A stretch of DNA of 32,592 nucleotides from Tissierellia bacterium (GTDB taxonomy: Bacteria > Bacillota > Clostridia > Tissierellales > Tepidimicrobiaceae), in assembly GCA_012518955.1 (NCBI GenBank), contig JAAYRD010000082.1:1-32592 (forward strand), written 5' to 3'. The notes under the pieces are model-generated. The model saw nothing but the letters and a program-made list of their open reading frames with translations, made no database searches and was not told the origin of the DNA. Of this stretch, positions 20,485 to 30,621 are shown one piece after another. Every line of letters starts with the position of its first letter. Position 1 is the stretch's first letter. The position numbers were made by a program, and so were the translations under genes.

Positions 20485-20513
20485 AAAAGACAAGGTTTCA
20501 AACCTTGTCTTTT
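20485..20513. terminator. Terminator between convergent ribU and ppa
   Basis: AAAAGACAAGGTTT-C-AAACCTTGTCTTTT. Confidence 0.8.
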
Positions 20514-20536
20514 AAAATATGTTCCTATGGACTAAA

Positions 20537-21013
20537 TTAGTATTTTTTCTTTGCTTCTTCAATTGCCTTAGCCGCTTCTTCAACATCTGTCCAACCTTTT
20601 ACATGGACTTCCTTCCCTTCCAATTGTTTATATTCAGAGAAAAAATGTTCAAATTCTTTCTTCATATGAGAGCCCATATCATCTATGGTTCTTATATCTT
20701 CATATCTAGGATCACCTAGAGGAACAGCTATTATCTTCTCATCTTTTCCCTTTTCATCTTCCATTAAGAACATACCTATAACTCTAGACCTTATCATACA
20801 GCCTGGGAAGGTAGGGTTGGCCATAAGTACCATAATATCTATTGGATCCCCATCTTCGGCTAATGTATTTGGAATAAAGCCATAGTCAGCAGGATAGAAC
20901 ATAGGGGAGAACAAAGCCCTATCTAATACAAATACTTTTTTCACTTCATCATATTCATACTTATTACTACTACCCTTAGGTATTTCTATAAATGCATCTA
21001 CTATAATATCCAT
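20537..21013 (-). CDS. ppa: Inorganic pyrophosphatase, family I
   Basis: MDIIVDAFIEIPKGSSNKYEYDEVKKVFVLDRALFSPMFYPADYGFIPNTLAEDGDPIDIMVL; ATG at 21013 better spaced from GGGG than the track's TTG at 21022. Confidence 0.95.
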   Translation of the reverse strand: MDIIVDAFIEIPKGSSNKYEYDEVKKVFVLDRALFSPMFYPADYGFIPNTLAEDGDPIDIMVLMANPTFPGCMIRSRVIGMFLMEDEKGKDEKIIAVPLGDPRYEDIRTIDDMGSHMKKEFEHFFSEYKQLEGKEVHVKGWTDVEEAAKAIEEAKKKY

Positions 21014-21201
21014 ATTAATCAACCCCTATTCTTTTAATACATACGGCTAAAATTTAGCTAATATTAATGATACATATATATTAGTCTATTTTACCTATAT
21101 TAGCAATTAATATGATAGAAAAACATTAAATTCAACAAAACAAGCTTTAAGACTGTTATAATATATGAAAGGAGAGATTATTATATAAGGGGGGTTATAT
21201 A

Positions 21202-21999
21202 TTGAAGATATATATTAGTGCGGATATTGAGGGCGTTACTGGAGTTACTCACTGGGATGAAACTATAAAATCTAAGGCAGATCATAAAGAATTTGCCCAT
21301 CAGATGACGTTGGAAGTAAAAGCTGCTTGTGAAGGCGCTAATAATGCAGGGGCAGATGAGATATGGATAAACGATGCCCATGACAGTGGAAGAAATATAG
21401 ACCACAACTTATTGCCTAAAAATACTAGACTTATAAGAGGATGGAGTGGCCATGTTTTTTCTATGGTTCAGGAATTAGATGAGTCCTTTGATGCAGTACT
21501 ATTTATAGGCTATCACTCTGCTGGTGGCACTAATACCAATCCATTAGCTCATAGTATGCATACAGGAATCGACTATATAAAATTGAATGGAGAATATGTA
21601 ACGGAATTCTTAATCCATGCATATATAGCCAATTATTTAAAGGTACCTGTAGTATTTGTAAGTGGTGATTTTGGCTTATGCGACTCTATAAAGAAGATAA
21701 ATAGCAATATAATAACTATACCTGTTAAAGAAGGTATTGGTGATTCAACTATAAATATTCATCCAGAATTGGCATTGGACCTTATAAAAAGTGGAGTAGA
21801 GGATAGTTTGAAGAAGAATTTATATCTATGTAATATTTATTTGCCAGAAGAATTTGTATTAGAGATCAAATATAATGAGCATCATACTGCATTTAGAAAA
21901 TCATTCTACCCCAATGCTAAACAAATAGAACCGAAAATAGTAAGGTTTGAAACTAAGGATTATATGGAAGTACTTAGAGCCATAGAATTCTTGTTATAA
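21202..21999 (+). CDS. M55 family metallopeptidase (D-aminopeptidase DppA-like)
   Basis: MKIYISADIEGVTGVTHWDE...IWINDAHDSGRNID...FIGYHSAGG...AHSMHT; TTG start with AAGGGGGG upstream. Confidence 0.92.
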   Translation: MKIYISADIEGVTGVTHWDETIKSKADHKEFAHQMTLEVKAACEGANNAGADEIWINDAHDSGRNIDHNLLPKNTRLIRGWSGHVFSMVQELDESFDAVLFIGYHSAGGTNTNPLAHSMHTGIDYIKLNGEYVTEFLIHAYIANYLKVPVVFVSGDFGLCDSIKKINSNIITIPVKEGIGDSTINIHPELALDLIKSGVEDSLKKNLYLCNIYLPEEFVLEIKYNEHHTAFRKSFYPNAKQIEPKIVRFETKDYMEVLRAIEFLL

Positions 22000-22036
22000 T
22001 TATACTTATGAAAATTAAAATATAGGAGATGGAGCA

Positions 22037-22459
22037 GTGAAGGATATAGAAATAGCCAAAGAGTATTTGAAGGAAGAGGATGTTGCAATAGCAGTAGTAA
22101 AAGACGGTAAACTAATATTCAAAAGCAATGAAAAAGGTATAAAGCCTATGTATACCATTGCCATGGAGATGATGAATACTTTGGATAAGGCTTCTATAGC
22201 AGATAAGGTAATAGGTAAGGGAGCAGCTATATTATGTAAGTATATGGGGATAAAGGATGTCCATGGTCAACTTATGTCTGCTAGTGCAATAGATTTTCTA
22301 GAAAAGACTGGTATTGGATATACCTATGAGAAGTCCTGTCCTTATATAGAAAATATGGATAGAACGGATCTATGTCCCATAGAAAGATTGGCAATGGATA
22401 TAGAAGACGGGAATATTTTACTTGACAGGATAGGAAAGTTTATACAAGGCTTATCTTAA
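22037..22459 (+). CDS. DUF1893 domain-containing protein
   Basis: [24 protein letters not shown]...[14 protein letters not shown]...[27 protein letters not shown]1506-like family pattern. Confidence 0.85.
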   Translation: MKDIEIAKEYLKEEDVAIAVVKDGKLIFKSNEKGIKPMYTIAMEMMNTLDKASIADKVIGKGAAILCKYMGIKDVHGQLMSASAIDFLEKTGIGYTYEKSCPYIENMDRTDLCPIERLAMDIEDGNILLDRIGKFIQGLS

Positions 22460-22482
22460 AGCAGATATTGGAGGGAAACTTT

Positions 22483-23772
22483 ATGAAATTGCTTATCAAA
22501 AATATAAACCTAGTTCCTATAGATGGTAAAAGAGAACTGATAAAAAATACCAATATTTATGTAGAAGATGATAGAATAGCCTATATAGGCGAATTAAAAG
22601 AAGATATAAAAGCCGATGTAATAATAGATGGTAAGGGAAAGGTAGCTATGCCTGGGTTAATAAATAGCCATACCCATATAGGCATGTCCTTGCTTAGAAA
22701 CTATGCAGATGATCTTCCTCTACACGATTGGCTGACACAGAAGATATGGCCAACAGAGGCAAATCTTAGAGCGGAGGATGTTTATTGGGGCTCGTTGCTT
22801 AGTATGGTGGAGATGATCCAATCTGGCACCACTGGATTCTGTGATATGTACTTTTTTATGGATGAGGTAGGAAAAGGATTGGAGCAATCTGGAATGCGAG
22901 GGATTTTAACAAGGGGTCTTATAGAAGAAAAGGGTAAGGAAGAGGAAAAACTAAAGGAAACCAAGGAGTTATATAGAAACTGGAATGGAAAAGGAAATCA
23001 AAGGATCAAGGTTATGGTGGCACCTCATGCCCCCTATACTTGTAGCCCATCTTATTTGGAAAGAATAATGGAATTAGCCTATGAATTGAATACAGGAATC
23101 CATATTCATCTATCGGAGACCAAGAAAGAAGTAGAAGATAGCATTAAAGCCTATGGTAAATCCCCTATAAAGCATGTATACGATTTAGGGTTATTTAATT
23201 TGCCAACCATAGCGGCTCACTGCGTTCATGTAAATGATGAGGATATAGATATATTAAAGGAAAACAAGGTAAGTTCTGTAAATAATCCAGGTAGCAATTT
23301 AAAACTTGCTAGTGGATTTTCTCCTATAGATAAGATGCTTAAAAAGGGTGTAAATGTAGCTTTAGGGACAGATGGTTCATCTAGTAATAATAATTTAAAC
23401 ATGTTTGAGGAGATATATCTGGCATCAACTGTAAACAAAGCAGTAAATATGGATGCTGTATCCATACCAGCTTTAATTGCTATTGAAATGGCCACCATCA
23501 ATGGAGCTAAGGCTCTTTTGTGGGATGATGATATAGGTTCTATAGAAATAGGTAAAAAGGCAGATATCATATTAATAGATATGGATAAACCCCATCTATA
23601 TCCAATACACAATATAGTATCTTCTTTAGCCTATTCAGTACAGGGCTCTGATGTAGATACAGTAATAATAGACGGAAAAATCATAATGGAAAATAGAGAA
23701 ATGAAAACCTTAGATGTGGAAAGGATAATGTTTGAAACTGAAAGAGCAGCCAAGGATCTAATAAGCAGATAG
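22483..23772 (+). CDS. mtaD: Amidohydrolase, 5'-methylthioadenosine/S-adenosylhomocysteine deaminase-like
   Basis: [74 protein letters not shown] 22483 after GGAGGG. Confidence 0.92.
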   Translation: MKLLIKNINLVPIDGKRELIKNTNIYVEDDRIAYIGELKEDIKADVIIDGKGKVAMPGLINSHTHIGMSLLRNYADDLPLHDWLTQKIWPTEANLRAEDVYWGSLLSMVEMIQSGTTGFCDMYFFMDEVGKGLEQSGMRGILTRGLIEEKGKEEEKLKETKELYRNWNGKGNQRIKVMVAPHAPYTCSPSYLERIMELAYELNTGIHIHLSETKKEVEDSIKAYGKSPIKHVYDLGLFNLPTIAAHCVHVNDEDIDILKENKVSSVNNPGSNLKLASGFSPIDKMLKKGVNVALGTDGSSSNNNLNMFEEIYLASTVNKAVNMDAVSIPALIAIEMATINGAKALLWDDDIGSIEIGKKADIILIDMDKPHLYPIHNIVSSLAYSVQGSDVDTVIIDGKIIMENREMKTLDVERIMFETERAAKDLISR

Positions 23773-23774
23773 TT

Positions 23775-23805
23775 CCCGGACAAGGGGACGGTTAACTTGT
23801 CCGGG
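23775..23805 (+). repeat. REP-like hairpin with GGGGACGGTT head
   Basis: CCCGGACAAG-GGGACGGTTAA-CTTGTCCGGG; related GGGGACGGTTGACT at 27802. Confidence 0.55.
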
Positions 23806-23821
23806 TTTAAGGGAGGAAGGT

Positions 23822-24421
23822 ATGAGCTTTAAAAAACTTGATATAGATGAAAAAATAATATTAAGAAACAGGATACCTTTATTGATTAAAGATCAAAACT
23901 GGATAAGATTATTTGGAAGTACAAGGGATAAAAACATACAGAACGCTAGGAATGAATTGATTGAATTATTAGAGGAAGAAAAGAAGTTAAAGAGGAAAAG
24001 AATTATTCTTGAAAAAGAAAAGAAAAATGCCATAAAGATGATCTTAGATATTTCCGATGCTATAAACAATGAACAAAAGATAGAAACCGTTGAATTATTA
24101 GATGAATACAAGAAGGAGATAGAATATATAAATGAAGAATTAGACGAAATAATATTTCAAATAGAAACTATCCCTCAAAAGATAAACCAATCCAATTTCA
24201 ACCTATTGAAAGCCACTGTCTATGTTGGATATAAGGAGCTGAAAGATAGGGAAAGAAGGTTAAATGAAACCATTGATGAATTAGATAAATTAAGGAAAAG
24301 GCTGAAATATCTAATAAATGAGAGGTATGATTGTGAAGAATTGATAGATTCGACCTATTCTTTTTTACATGATATGTTAGGAAGTGAAGAAATGGAAAAA
24401 TTGGATGAAAAAATATTGTAA
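23822..24421 (+). CDS. Hypothetical coiled-coil protein
   Basis: 199 aa charged helical ORF, RBS GGGAGGAAGG; immediately upstream of acpS-nnrD. Confidence 0.8.
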   Translation: MSFKKLDIDEKIILRNRIPLLIKDQNWIRLFGSTRDKNIQNARNELIELLEEEKKLKRKRIILEKEKKNAIKMILDISDAINNEQKIETVELLDEYKKEIEYINEELDEIIFQIETIPQKINQSNFNLLKATVYVGYKELKDRERRLNETIDELDKLRKRLKYLINERYDCEELIDSTYSFLHDMLGSEEMEKLDEKIL

Positions 24422-24435
24422 CGGAGGAGAATTGA

Positions 24436-25704
24436 GTGAATCTAGGCAATGGAGTAGATATAGTAAGAATATCTAGAATAGAAAGCCTGATAAAAGAAAA
24501 AGGGGATAGGTTTTTAAAAAGGATTTTTACGGACAGGGAAATTGAATATATCCATAGCAAAAACCAAAGCCCTCAAACCATATCGGGCATATTTGCCGTT
24601 AAGGAGGCTGTATCCAAATCCCTAGGAACTGGAATAGGAAAGGTCAATTGGAAGGATATAGAAGTTCTTCATGATGAAGGAGGAAAGCCCTATGTAAAAC
24701 TATATAGAGAAGGTCTTACAATACTTAACCAATTAGGCATAGATAGAATCCATATCTCCATATCTCATGAAGAAGAGTATGCTATAGCCTTCGCAATAGC
24801 TGAAGGAGAAGGTGTCCAAAATGGAAGCAAAATACCTGAGCAAATAAAAGGTCTGTTGCCTATAAGGGATAAAAATGCCCACAAGGGTACCTTTGGAAGA
24901 GTTGGAATAATAGCAGGTAGCTCTGGCATGACAGGAGCATGTTATTTATCCGCTATGGCAGCTCTTAGAACTGGTAGTGGATTGGTCTATACTGTTGTTC
25001 CAAGGGGTATAGGAGATATTCTTTCTATAAAACTGGTTGAGGCCATAATTAGACCTGTAGAGGATAATGGAACAGGTCATTTTACCAAGGGTTCCTATGA
25101 AGAAATAAAGGAAATTATAAAAGATATGGATGTATTGGCTTTAGGACCTGGAATAGGTGTGGACGAGGAGAAAGTAGAGGTAGTTAGAGAAATCTTGTTG
25201 AATTACGAAGGACCAGTAGTCTTAGATGCAGATGGCATCAATTGTTTGGCTAAGGATGATATTCCTTCCATATTGTTGGAGAGGAAAGGGAAGACTATAA
25301 TTACCCCTCACCTAGGAGAATTATCTAGATTATTGAATATCAGTGTGGCAGAAATACAAGAGGATTTAATAAAGTATTCTAAATATGCATCTGAAAAATA
25401 TAATGTAATAATGGTAGTTAAAGGAGCCAATACAATAGTAGCCAATGGAGAAGGAGAGATTTATATAAATTATACTGGAAATCCAGGAATGGCCACTGCA
25501 GGAAGCGGTGATCTTCTAACTGGTATTATATCTAGTTTTATAGGACAAGGGATTGACCCCTATGAATCCACTATACTAGGAGTATATTGCCATGGATTAG
25601 CAGGTGATTTAGCAAAGTGGGATAAAGGTGAATACGGCATGATTAGTAGGGACATACTGGAGAATATCCCTTATAGTATTAAAATTTTAGAAGAAAATCC
25701 TTAA
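24436..25704 (+). CDS. Fused holo-[acyl-carrier-protein] synthase (AcpS) and ADP-dependent NAD(P)H-hydrate dehydratase (NnrD)
   Basis: Residues about 1-130 AcpS (GVDIVRISRIESL...FAVKEAVSKSLGTGI...HISISHEEEYAIAFAI); about 140-422 NnrD (HKGTFGRVGIIAGSSGMTGA...LGPGIG...DADGIN...ITPHLGEL...NPGMATAGSGDLLTGII); GTG start with GGAGGAG. Confidence 0.93.
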   Translation: MNLGNGVDIVRISRIESLIKEKGDRFLKRIFTDREIEYIHSKNQSPQTISGIFAVKEAVSKSLGTGIGKVNWKDIEVLHDEGGKPYVKLYREGLTILNQLGIDRIHISISHEEEYAIAFAIAEGEGVQNGSKIPEQIKGLLPIRDKNAHKGTFGRVGIIAGSSGMTGACYLSAMAALRTGSGLVYTVVPRGIGDILSIKLVEAIIRPVEDNGTGHFTKGSYEEIKEIIKDMDVLALGPGIGVDEEKVEVVREILLNYEGPVVLDADGINCLAKDDIPSILLERKGKTIITPHLGELSRLLNISVAEIQEDLIKYSKYASEKYNVIMVVKGANTIVANGEGEIYINYTGNPGMATAGSGDLLTGIISSFIGQGIDPYESTILGVYCHGLAGDLAKWDKGEYGMISRDILENIPYSIKILEENP

Positions 25705-25791
25705 AAAAAGAAGGAATTTGTACTATGTAGATAGAATATATAAAATAGAAGAAAGAGCACTTCATGGTTTATATATTAAGGGGGGATTACT

Positions 25792-26964
25792 TTGTATAAT
25801 TTAGATGAGATCAGACCGGTTTGGGCAGAAATAAATCTGGATAATTTAGCATATAATATAAAAGAGGTGAGAAAATCAACGGAAGAAGGTTCATTGGTTA
25901 CAGCAGTGGTAAAGGCAAATGCTTATGGCCATGGTTCCTTAATGGTAGCCAAAACCTTTTTAAATAATGGGGCAGATAGGTTGGCAGTAGCTACATTATC
26001 AGAGGCAATAGAACTTAGGAGATCAGGTATAGAAGCTCCTATTTTAGTCCTTGGCTATACTCCTAAAGGGCAATATCCTTTAGCCATAGAATGGAACATA
26101 ACTCAAACTTTATTTGACTATGAAAGCGCTAATATTCTTTCAAAAGAAGCTGCTAAAATGGATAAAAAAGCTATTATTCATATAAAAATTGACAGCGGTA
26201 TGGGAAGATTAGGCTTCCTACCGGATGAAGTTGCAGTAGATGAAATAATTAAAATATCAAAACTACCTAATCTAAATATAGAGGGAATATTCACCCATTT
26301 TGCAACAGCAGATGAAAAAGATAAGGCCTATACAAAGACCCAATATAATAGATTCATAAAGATAACGGAAAAGATTAAGGAAAAAGGACTTGATATACCT
26401 ATAAAACATGTGTCCAACAGTGCTTCTATAATAGATTGCCCTGATTATGATCTAAGCATGGTGCGTGGAGGTATAATGATATACGGACTTTGGCCATCGG
26501 AGGATGTAAATAAGGATAGATTAAAATTAAAACCAGCTATGACCTTAAAGGCTAATATCTCCCACGTAAAGAAGGTTCCAAAGGGTACAGGTATTAGTTA
26601 TGGTCAAATATTTGTAACAGAGAGAGAATCTACAATTGCCACAATTCCAATAGGATATGCGGATGGATTTACCAGACTATTGGGATCAGGGGCAGAGGTT
26701 TCCATAAATGGTAAAAGGGCACCTATAGTAGGAAGAATATGTATGGACCAATGTATGATAGATATAACGGATATAGATGGTGTAAAAACAGGAGATGAAG
26801 TGGTAATATTTGGGTATGAAGAAGGATGTCCTACAGTAGAAGAGATAGCAAGTAAATTAGGCACCATAAACTATGAGGTTCTGTGTATGGTGGGAAGGAG
26901 AGTTCCTAGAGTATATATTAAAAATAATGAGATAATAGAAGTAAAAGATTATTTATTAGATTAA
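25792..26964 (+). CDS. alr: Alanine racemase
   Basis: RPVWAEINLDNLAYNIKEVRK...VVKANAYGHG...DSGMGRLGF...GISYGQIFVTERESTIATIPIGYADGF...CMDQCMIDIT. Confidence 0.98.
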   Translation: MYNLDEIRPVWAEINLDNLAYNIKEVRKSTEEGSLVTAVVKANAYGHGSLMVAKTFLNNGADRLAVATLSEAIELRRSGIEAPILVLGYTPKGQYPLAIEWNITQTLFDYESANILSKEAAKMDKKAIIHIKIDSGMGRLGFLPDEVAVDEIIKISKLPNLNIEGIFTHFATADEKDKAYTKTQYNRFIKITEKIKEKGLDIPIKHVSNSASIIDCPDYDLSMVRGGIMIYGLWPSEDVNKDRLKLKPAMTLKANISHVKKVPKGTGISYGQIFVTERESTIATIPIGYADGFTRLLGSGAEVSINGKRAPIVGRICMDQCMIDITDIDGVKTGDEVVIFGYEEGCPTVEEIASKLGTINYEVLCMVGRRVPRVYIKNNEIIEVKDYLLD

Positions 26965-26992
26965 TTATGTGGAGTATAAATGATTGTTAATG

Positions 26993-27022
26993 TTGACATA
27001 ATTAATGTAATATATATATAAT
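26993..27022 (+). promoter_or_regulatory. Sigma-A promoter of mazEF
   Basis: TTGACA (26993-26998), 18-nt spacer, TATAAT (27017-27022). Confidence 0.7.
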
Positions 27023-27087
27023 TATACATGTTATTATCAATAGGGTTTATTTATTATTTATATATTTACTTGGGGGTGCAAATTTAA

Positions 27088-27369
27088 ATGGCTGAGACTA
27101 AAAAGATTATGGTCAGCATACCAAATAGTTTGTTAGAAGAGATAGATTTTATAGTTTCTACAGAAAAGAAAAATAGAAATGAATTTGTAAAAGAAGCAAT
27201 GAAATTGTATATACGTGAAAAAAGACGACTTGATGTATGTGAAAGACTAAAATGTGGATATGTAGAAATGAGCCAGATTAATTTAGCTCTTGCTGAGTCA
27301 GGCTTAGAGCAGGATATGGTAGAATTAGATGTCTATGAATCAACACTTAATGGACGTGAAAAAATTTGA
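27088..27369 (+). CDS. mazE: Ribbon-helix-helix antitoxin, EndoAI/MazE (YdcD) type
   Basis: [46 protein letters not shown]; precedes mazF, follows alr as in B. subtilis. Confidence 0.9.
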   Translation: MAETKKIMVSIPNSLLEEIDFIVSTEKKNRNEFVKEAMKLYIREKRRLDVCERLKCGYVEMSQINLALAESGLEQDMVELDVYESTLNGREKI

Positions 27370-27716
27370 TTGTAAAAAGAGGAGATATATTTTACGCGGA
27401 CTTGAGTCCTGTTGTTGGTTCAGAGCAAGGTGGCATAAGACCTGTTCTAGTTATACAAAATAATATAGGAAATAAGTACAGCCCTACAATAATAATAGCT
27501 GCTATTACATCTCGGATAAATAAGGCGAAGCTGCCTACTCACGTAGAAATAAATGCTCCAGAATATGGATTGCCCAAGGATTCGGTAGTTTTATTGGAAC
27601 AAGTAAGAACCATAGATAAAAAAAGATTAAGGGAAAAAATAGGAAGATTTACCGAAGAGATGATGGATAATGTAGATGAATGTCTAAAAATTAGTTTAGG
27701 ATTGACGGACTTGTAA
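27366..27716 (+). CDS. mazF: MazF/EndoA (YdcE) endoribonuclease toxin
   Basis: [49 protein letters not shown]...THVEI; TTG start overlapping antitoxin stop. Confidence 0.97.
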   Translation: MIVKRGDIFYADLSPVVGSEQGGIRPVLVIQNNIGNKYSPTIIIAAITSRINKAKLPTHVEINAPEYGLPKDSVVLLEQVRTIDKKRLREKIGRFTEEMMDNVDECLKISLGLTDL

Positions 27717-27718
27717 AA

Positions 27719-27752
27719 ATAAGCATCTTTAATGGGTGCTTGTTTTTTTATT
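27719..27752 (+). terminator. Intrinsic terminator of mazEF
   Basis: AAGCATC-TTTAAT-GGGTGCTTGTTTTTTT. Confidence 0.75.
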
Positions 27753-27865
27753 TTTGCCATTATATTCAAAAGTTCATTGGTATATAGTATAATTTATAGA
27801 CGGGGACGGTTGACTCCTTGAATATATAAAATATAGAGTGAGAGATACATGAGAGGAGAAGGGGT

Positions 27866-28951
27866 TTGAATATACTTCAGATGATATTCAGTATAGAAAA
27901 GGGTGGGGCCGAAACCTATCTATATAATGTACTGGATAATTTAAAAGAGGAGATAAGTTTTCACGTTATTTGTGATCATGAAGGGTCCGCCCATACCAAA
28001 TTGGTGGATAGATGTGATGATGTGAGTATAATACGAATGAGAAATGTATTCGATATGCGAGCAGCAAGGAGAATTGCAGCCTACTGTAGGGATGAGGAGA
28101 TAGATATTGTACAGACCCATTTTTTAAGGGAGAACTATATAGCCGTGCTAGCTAAACTTTTCAATCCAGATATAAGGATTATATGGACTATCCATTTGAT
28201 ACAGGAGAACAATGGGATAGTAAGATTTTTTAATAGGATATTTTCTAGATTTGTCGATAGGATTATATGTGTCTCAAGGGCTGTAGAGGATTCATTGGTC
28301 AAAGAGGGAATATCTAGGAATAAGACTCAGGTCATATATAATGGAGTGGATACGGATTATTTCAAGGCTGGAGATAGCTCTATCAGGGAAGAATTGTCCA
28401 TTTCCGAGGATGCCCTTCTATTGACCACTGTTTCCAGATTCAATAGGGATAAGGGCCATGATTTTTTAATAGATGTGCTAGATGAATTGAAAAATCATAT
28501 GGAAAATTTTAAGGTTATGCTGGTAGGTGATGGGGAGGAAAAACACTTTATTCAAAGGAAGGTGGAGAAATATGGACTGGAGAATCATGTGATTTTTTTA
28601 GGGCATAGGGAAGATATTCCGGAGATACTATCCGCCACCGATATATATATATCCCCTTCAGAGATGGAGGCCATATCCTTTTCTATATTGGAGGCTTTAT
28701 CCTGTGGTAAGCCTGTAATGGCTACTGAAGTGGGAGGGGTTCCTGAAATATTTGAAAAAGGAGATTGTGGAAAACTAGTGCCCTTTGGGGATGTAAAAAC
28801 ATTTGCTAAAGCCATTGTTGATTTGTATAATAATAGGAGTGAATATAAATCCATAAAATCAAACTGTCGAGGAATAGTGGAGCAAAACTTTTCTCAGACC
28901 AATATGATACAGGAAACCTATAACTTATATGGTAAATTGAATCTAAAATAG
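27866..28951 (+). CDS. Glycosyltransferase family 4
   Basis: GGAETYLYNVLDNL..., VIYNGVDTDYF, SEMEAISFSILEALSCGKPVMATEVGGVPEI; TTG start with AGGAGAAGGGG. Confidence 0.92.
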   Translation: MNILQMIFSIEKGGAETYLYNVLDNLKEEISFHVICDHEGSAHTKLVDRCDDVSIIRMRNVFDMRAARRIAAYCRDEEIDIVQTHFLRENYIAVLAKLFNPDIRIIWTIHLIQENNGIVRFFNRIFSRFVDRIICVSRAVEDSLVKEGISRNKTQVIYNGVDTDYFKAGDSSIREELSISEDALLLTTVSRFNRDKGHDFLIDVLDELKNHMENFKVMLVGDGEEKHFIQRKVEKYGLENHVIFLGHREDIPEILSATDIYISPSEMEAISFSILEALSCGKPVMATEVGGVPEIFEKGDCGKLVPFGDVKTFAKAIVDLYNNRSEYKSIKSNCRGIVEQNFSQTNMIQETYNLYGKLNLK

Positions 28952-28990
28952 GATTTTAAGGAAGGGATGAAAGGGAGCTGGAGACATTTG

Positions 28991-30151
28991 ATGGATATAG
29001 TTAATGATATGAAGGTTCTCCATCTAATCAGTGGTGGAGATACAGGTGGGGCAAAAACCCATGTTATTTCATTGGTGAAGGAATTGGATAGGTTAATAGA
29101 TGTCAACATTATATGTTTTATAGAGGATGTATTCTACGAAGAGGCTTTGGAAGCTGGGATAGACATCCAGGTATCAAAACAGAGTAGGAGGACGGATCTT
29201 TCTATAATAAAAAAGCTTAGGGATGAAATAGAGGAGAAAAATTATGATATAATCCATTGTCATGGAGCTAGAGCCAATTTTATTGGAATGCTTTTAGCAA
29301 GACAGGTAGATAGACCTTTTATAACTACCATACATAGTGACTATAGATTGGATTTTAAGGATAGTTTCTACAAAAGAATGATATATACCCCTCTTAATTC
29401 ATTGGCATTGAAAAAGTTTCATTATTATATAGCTATATCCGACACATTTAAAACAATGCTAGTTGAAAGGAACTTTAAGGAGGAGAAAATTTTTACTGTA
29501 TATAATGGAATAGATATTGATACACCCTTGGATTATGTGCCTAGGGAACAATTTTTGTCCAGATATGATATTCTAGGTGATCTAAAGGTTATAATAGGTA
29601 TTATGGGTAGATTGGATCTGGTGAAGGATCATGAAACTTTTATAAAGGCGGCAGCTAATGTTTTGGAAACTAAAAAGGATATAATATTCTTAATCGGGGG
29701 AACAGGGAAGGATGAAGGAAGGCTAAAGGCATTGGTTCAAGATATGGGTTTGGAGGAACACATCTATTTTCTGGGTTTTGTTCAGGAACCATATTCCTTT
29801 TTTAATGCGATAGATGTAAATGTACTCACCTCTATTAGTGAAAGCTTTCCCTATGTATTGATGGAAGGGGCTTTACTTAAGAAACCAGCCATCAGCACCA
29901 AGGTGGGAGGCATCCATAGATTGATAGATGATGGCATCAGTGGATATTTGATAGATGTGGGGGATTGGAAATCCTTAGCTAAGGATATACTACTACTTGC
30001 GGAGGATAGGAGCAAGATCGAATCTATGGGAGAAAATCTATATGAAACCGTTAGGATTAATTTTTCTTCCCGAAAGATGGCTCAGGAGCATTACAAGATT
30101 TACGAAAAAATTTTGGAAGTCAGGAGGCAGAATCATGAAGATAATAGATGA
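28991..30151 (+). CDS. Glycosyltransferase family 4
   Basis: MKVLHLISGGDTGGAKTHVISLVKEL..., VYNGIDID, SESFPYVLMEGALLKKPAISTKVGGI; upstream ATG 28967 (track) lacks a well-spaced RBS. Confidence 0.92.
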   Translation: MDIVNDMKVLHLISGGDTGGAKTHVISLVKELDRLIDVNIICFIEDVFYEEALEAGIDIQVSKQSRRTDLSIIKKLRDEIEEKNYDIIHCHGARANFIGMLLARQVDRPFITTIHSDYRLDFKDSFYKRMIYTPLNSLALKKFHYYIAISDTFKTMLVERNFKEEKIFTVYNGIDIDTPLDYVPREQFLSRYDILGDLKVIIGIMGRLDLVKDHETFIKAAANVLETKKDIIFLIGGTGKDEGRLKALVQDMGLEEHIYFLGFVQEPYSFFNAIDVNVLTSISESFPYVLMEGALLKKPAISTKVGGIHRLIDDGISGYLIDVGDWKSLAKDILLLAEDRSKIESMGENLYETVRINFSSRKMAQEHYKIYEKILEVRRQNHEDNR

Positions 30152-30620
30152 AAAGGGAAAGATATTTGGATTGATAAATATAATAGATTTAGCAGTCCTA
30201 TTGATATTGGTTCTATTGGTAGGTGGGGGGCTTAAACGGATGGGAAAGGGGCCTATGAGTATGGGGAAAACCAAACCAGCCACCATTACCGTAGAGGTTC
30301 TAAACATTAAGGAAAATACCGTAGATGCCATATTCATAGGGGACCCAATATATCATTATGATAAGGATCAACAATTTGGAAAGATAGTGGATAAAAAGGT
30401 AGAACCCTATAAGGAACCAGCAAAGGATGGAAATGGAAATACAATAATGAAAGAGGTTCCTGGAAAGTATACAGTGATTTTGACGGTAGAATCGGAAGTG
30501 GAGGAGGATCCTAATGCCATAATGGTAGGAGGAGAACAAACTAGGGTAGAGAGTGCATTTAAATTTGAAAATAAGAATGTGGAATTTACAGGTACGGTTT
30601 TAGCTATGGAGATAGAGTAG
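30135..30620 (+). CDS. DUF4330 family protein
   Basis: MKIIDEKGKIFGLINIIDLAVLLILVLLVGG...ITVEVLNIKENTVDAIFIGDPIYHYDKDQQFGKIVDKKVEP; ATG 30135 after CAGGAGG, overlaps preceding GT. Confidence 0.8.
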   Translation: MKIIDEKGKIFGLINIIDLAVLLILVLLVGGGLKRMGKGPMSMGKTKPATITVEVLNIKENTVDAIFIGDPIYHYDKDQQFGKIVDKKVEPYKEPAKDGNGNTIMKEVPGKYTVILTVESEVEEDPNAIMVGGEQTRVESAFKFENKNVEFTGTVLAMEIE

Positions 30621-30621
30621 T

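Noticed and set aside
27012-27022. TATATATATA microsatellite
   Set aside because: Short AT run forming part of the mazEF -10 region; not a significant repeat.
27088-27716. mazEF as a novel toxin-antitoxin or defence system
   Set aside because: Standard alr-adjacent chromosomal EndoAI/EndoA module conserved in Firmicutes.
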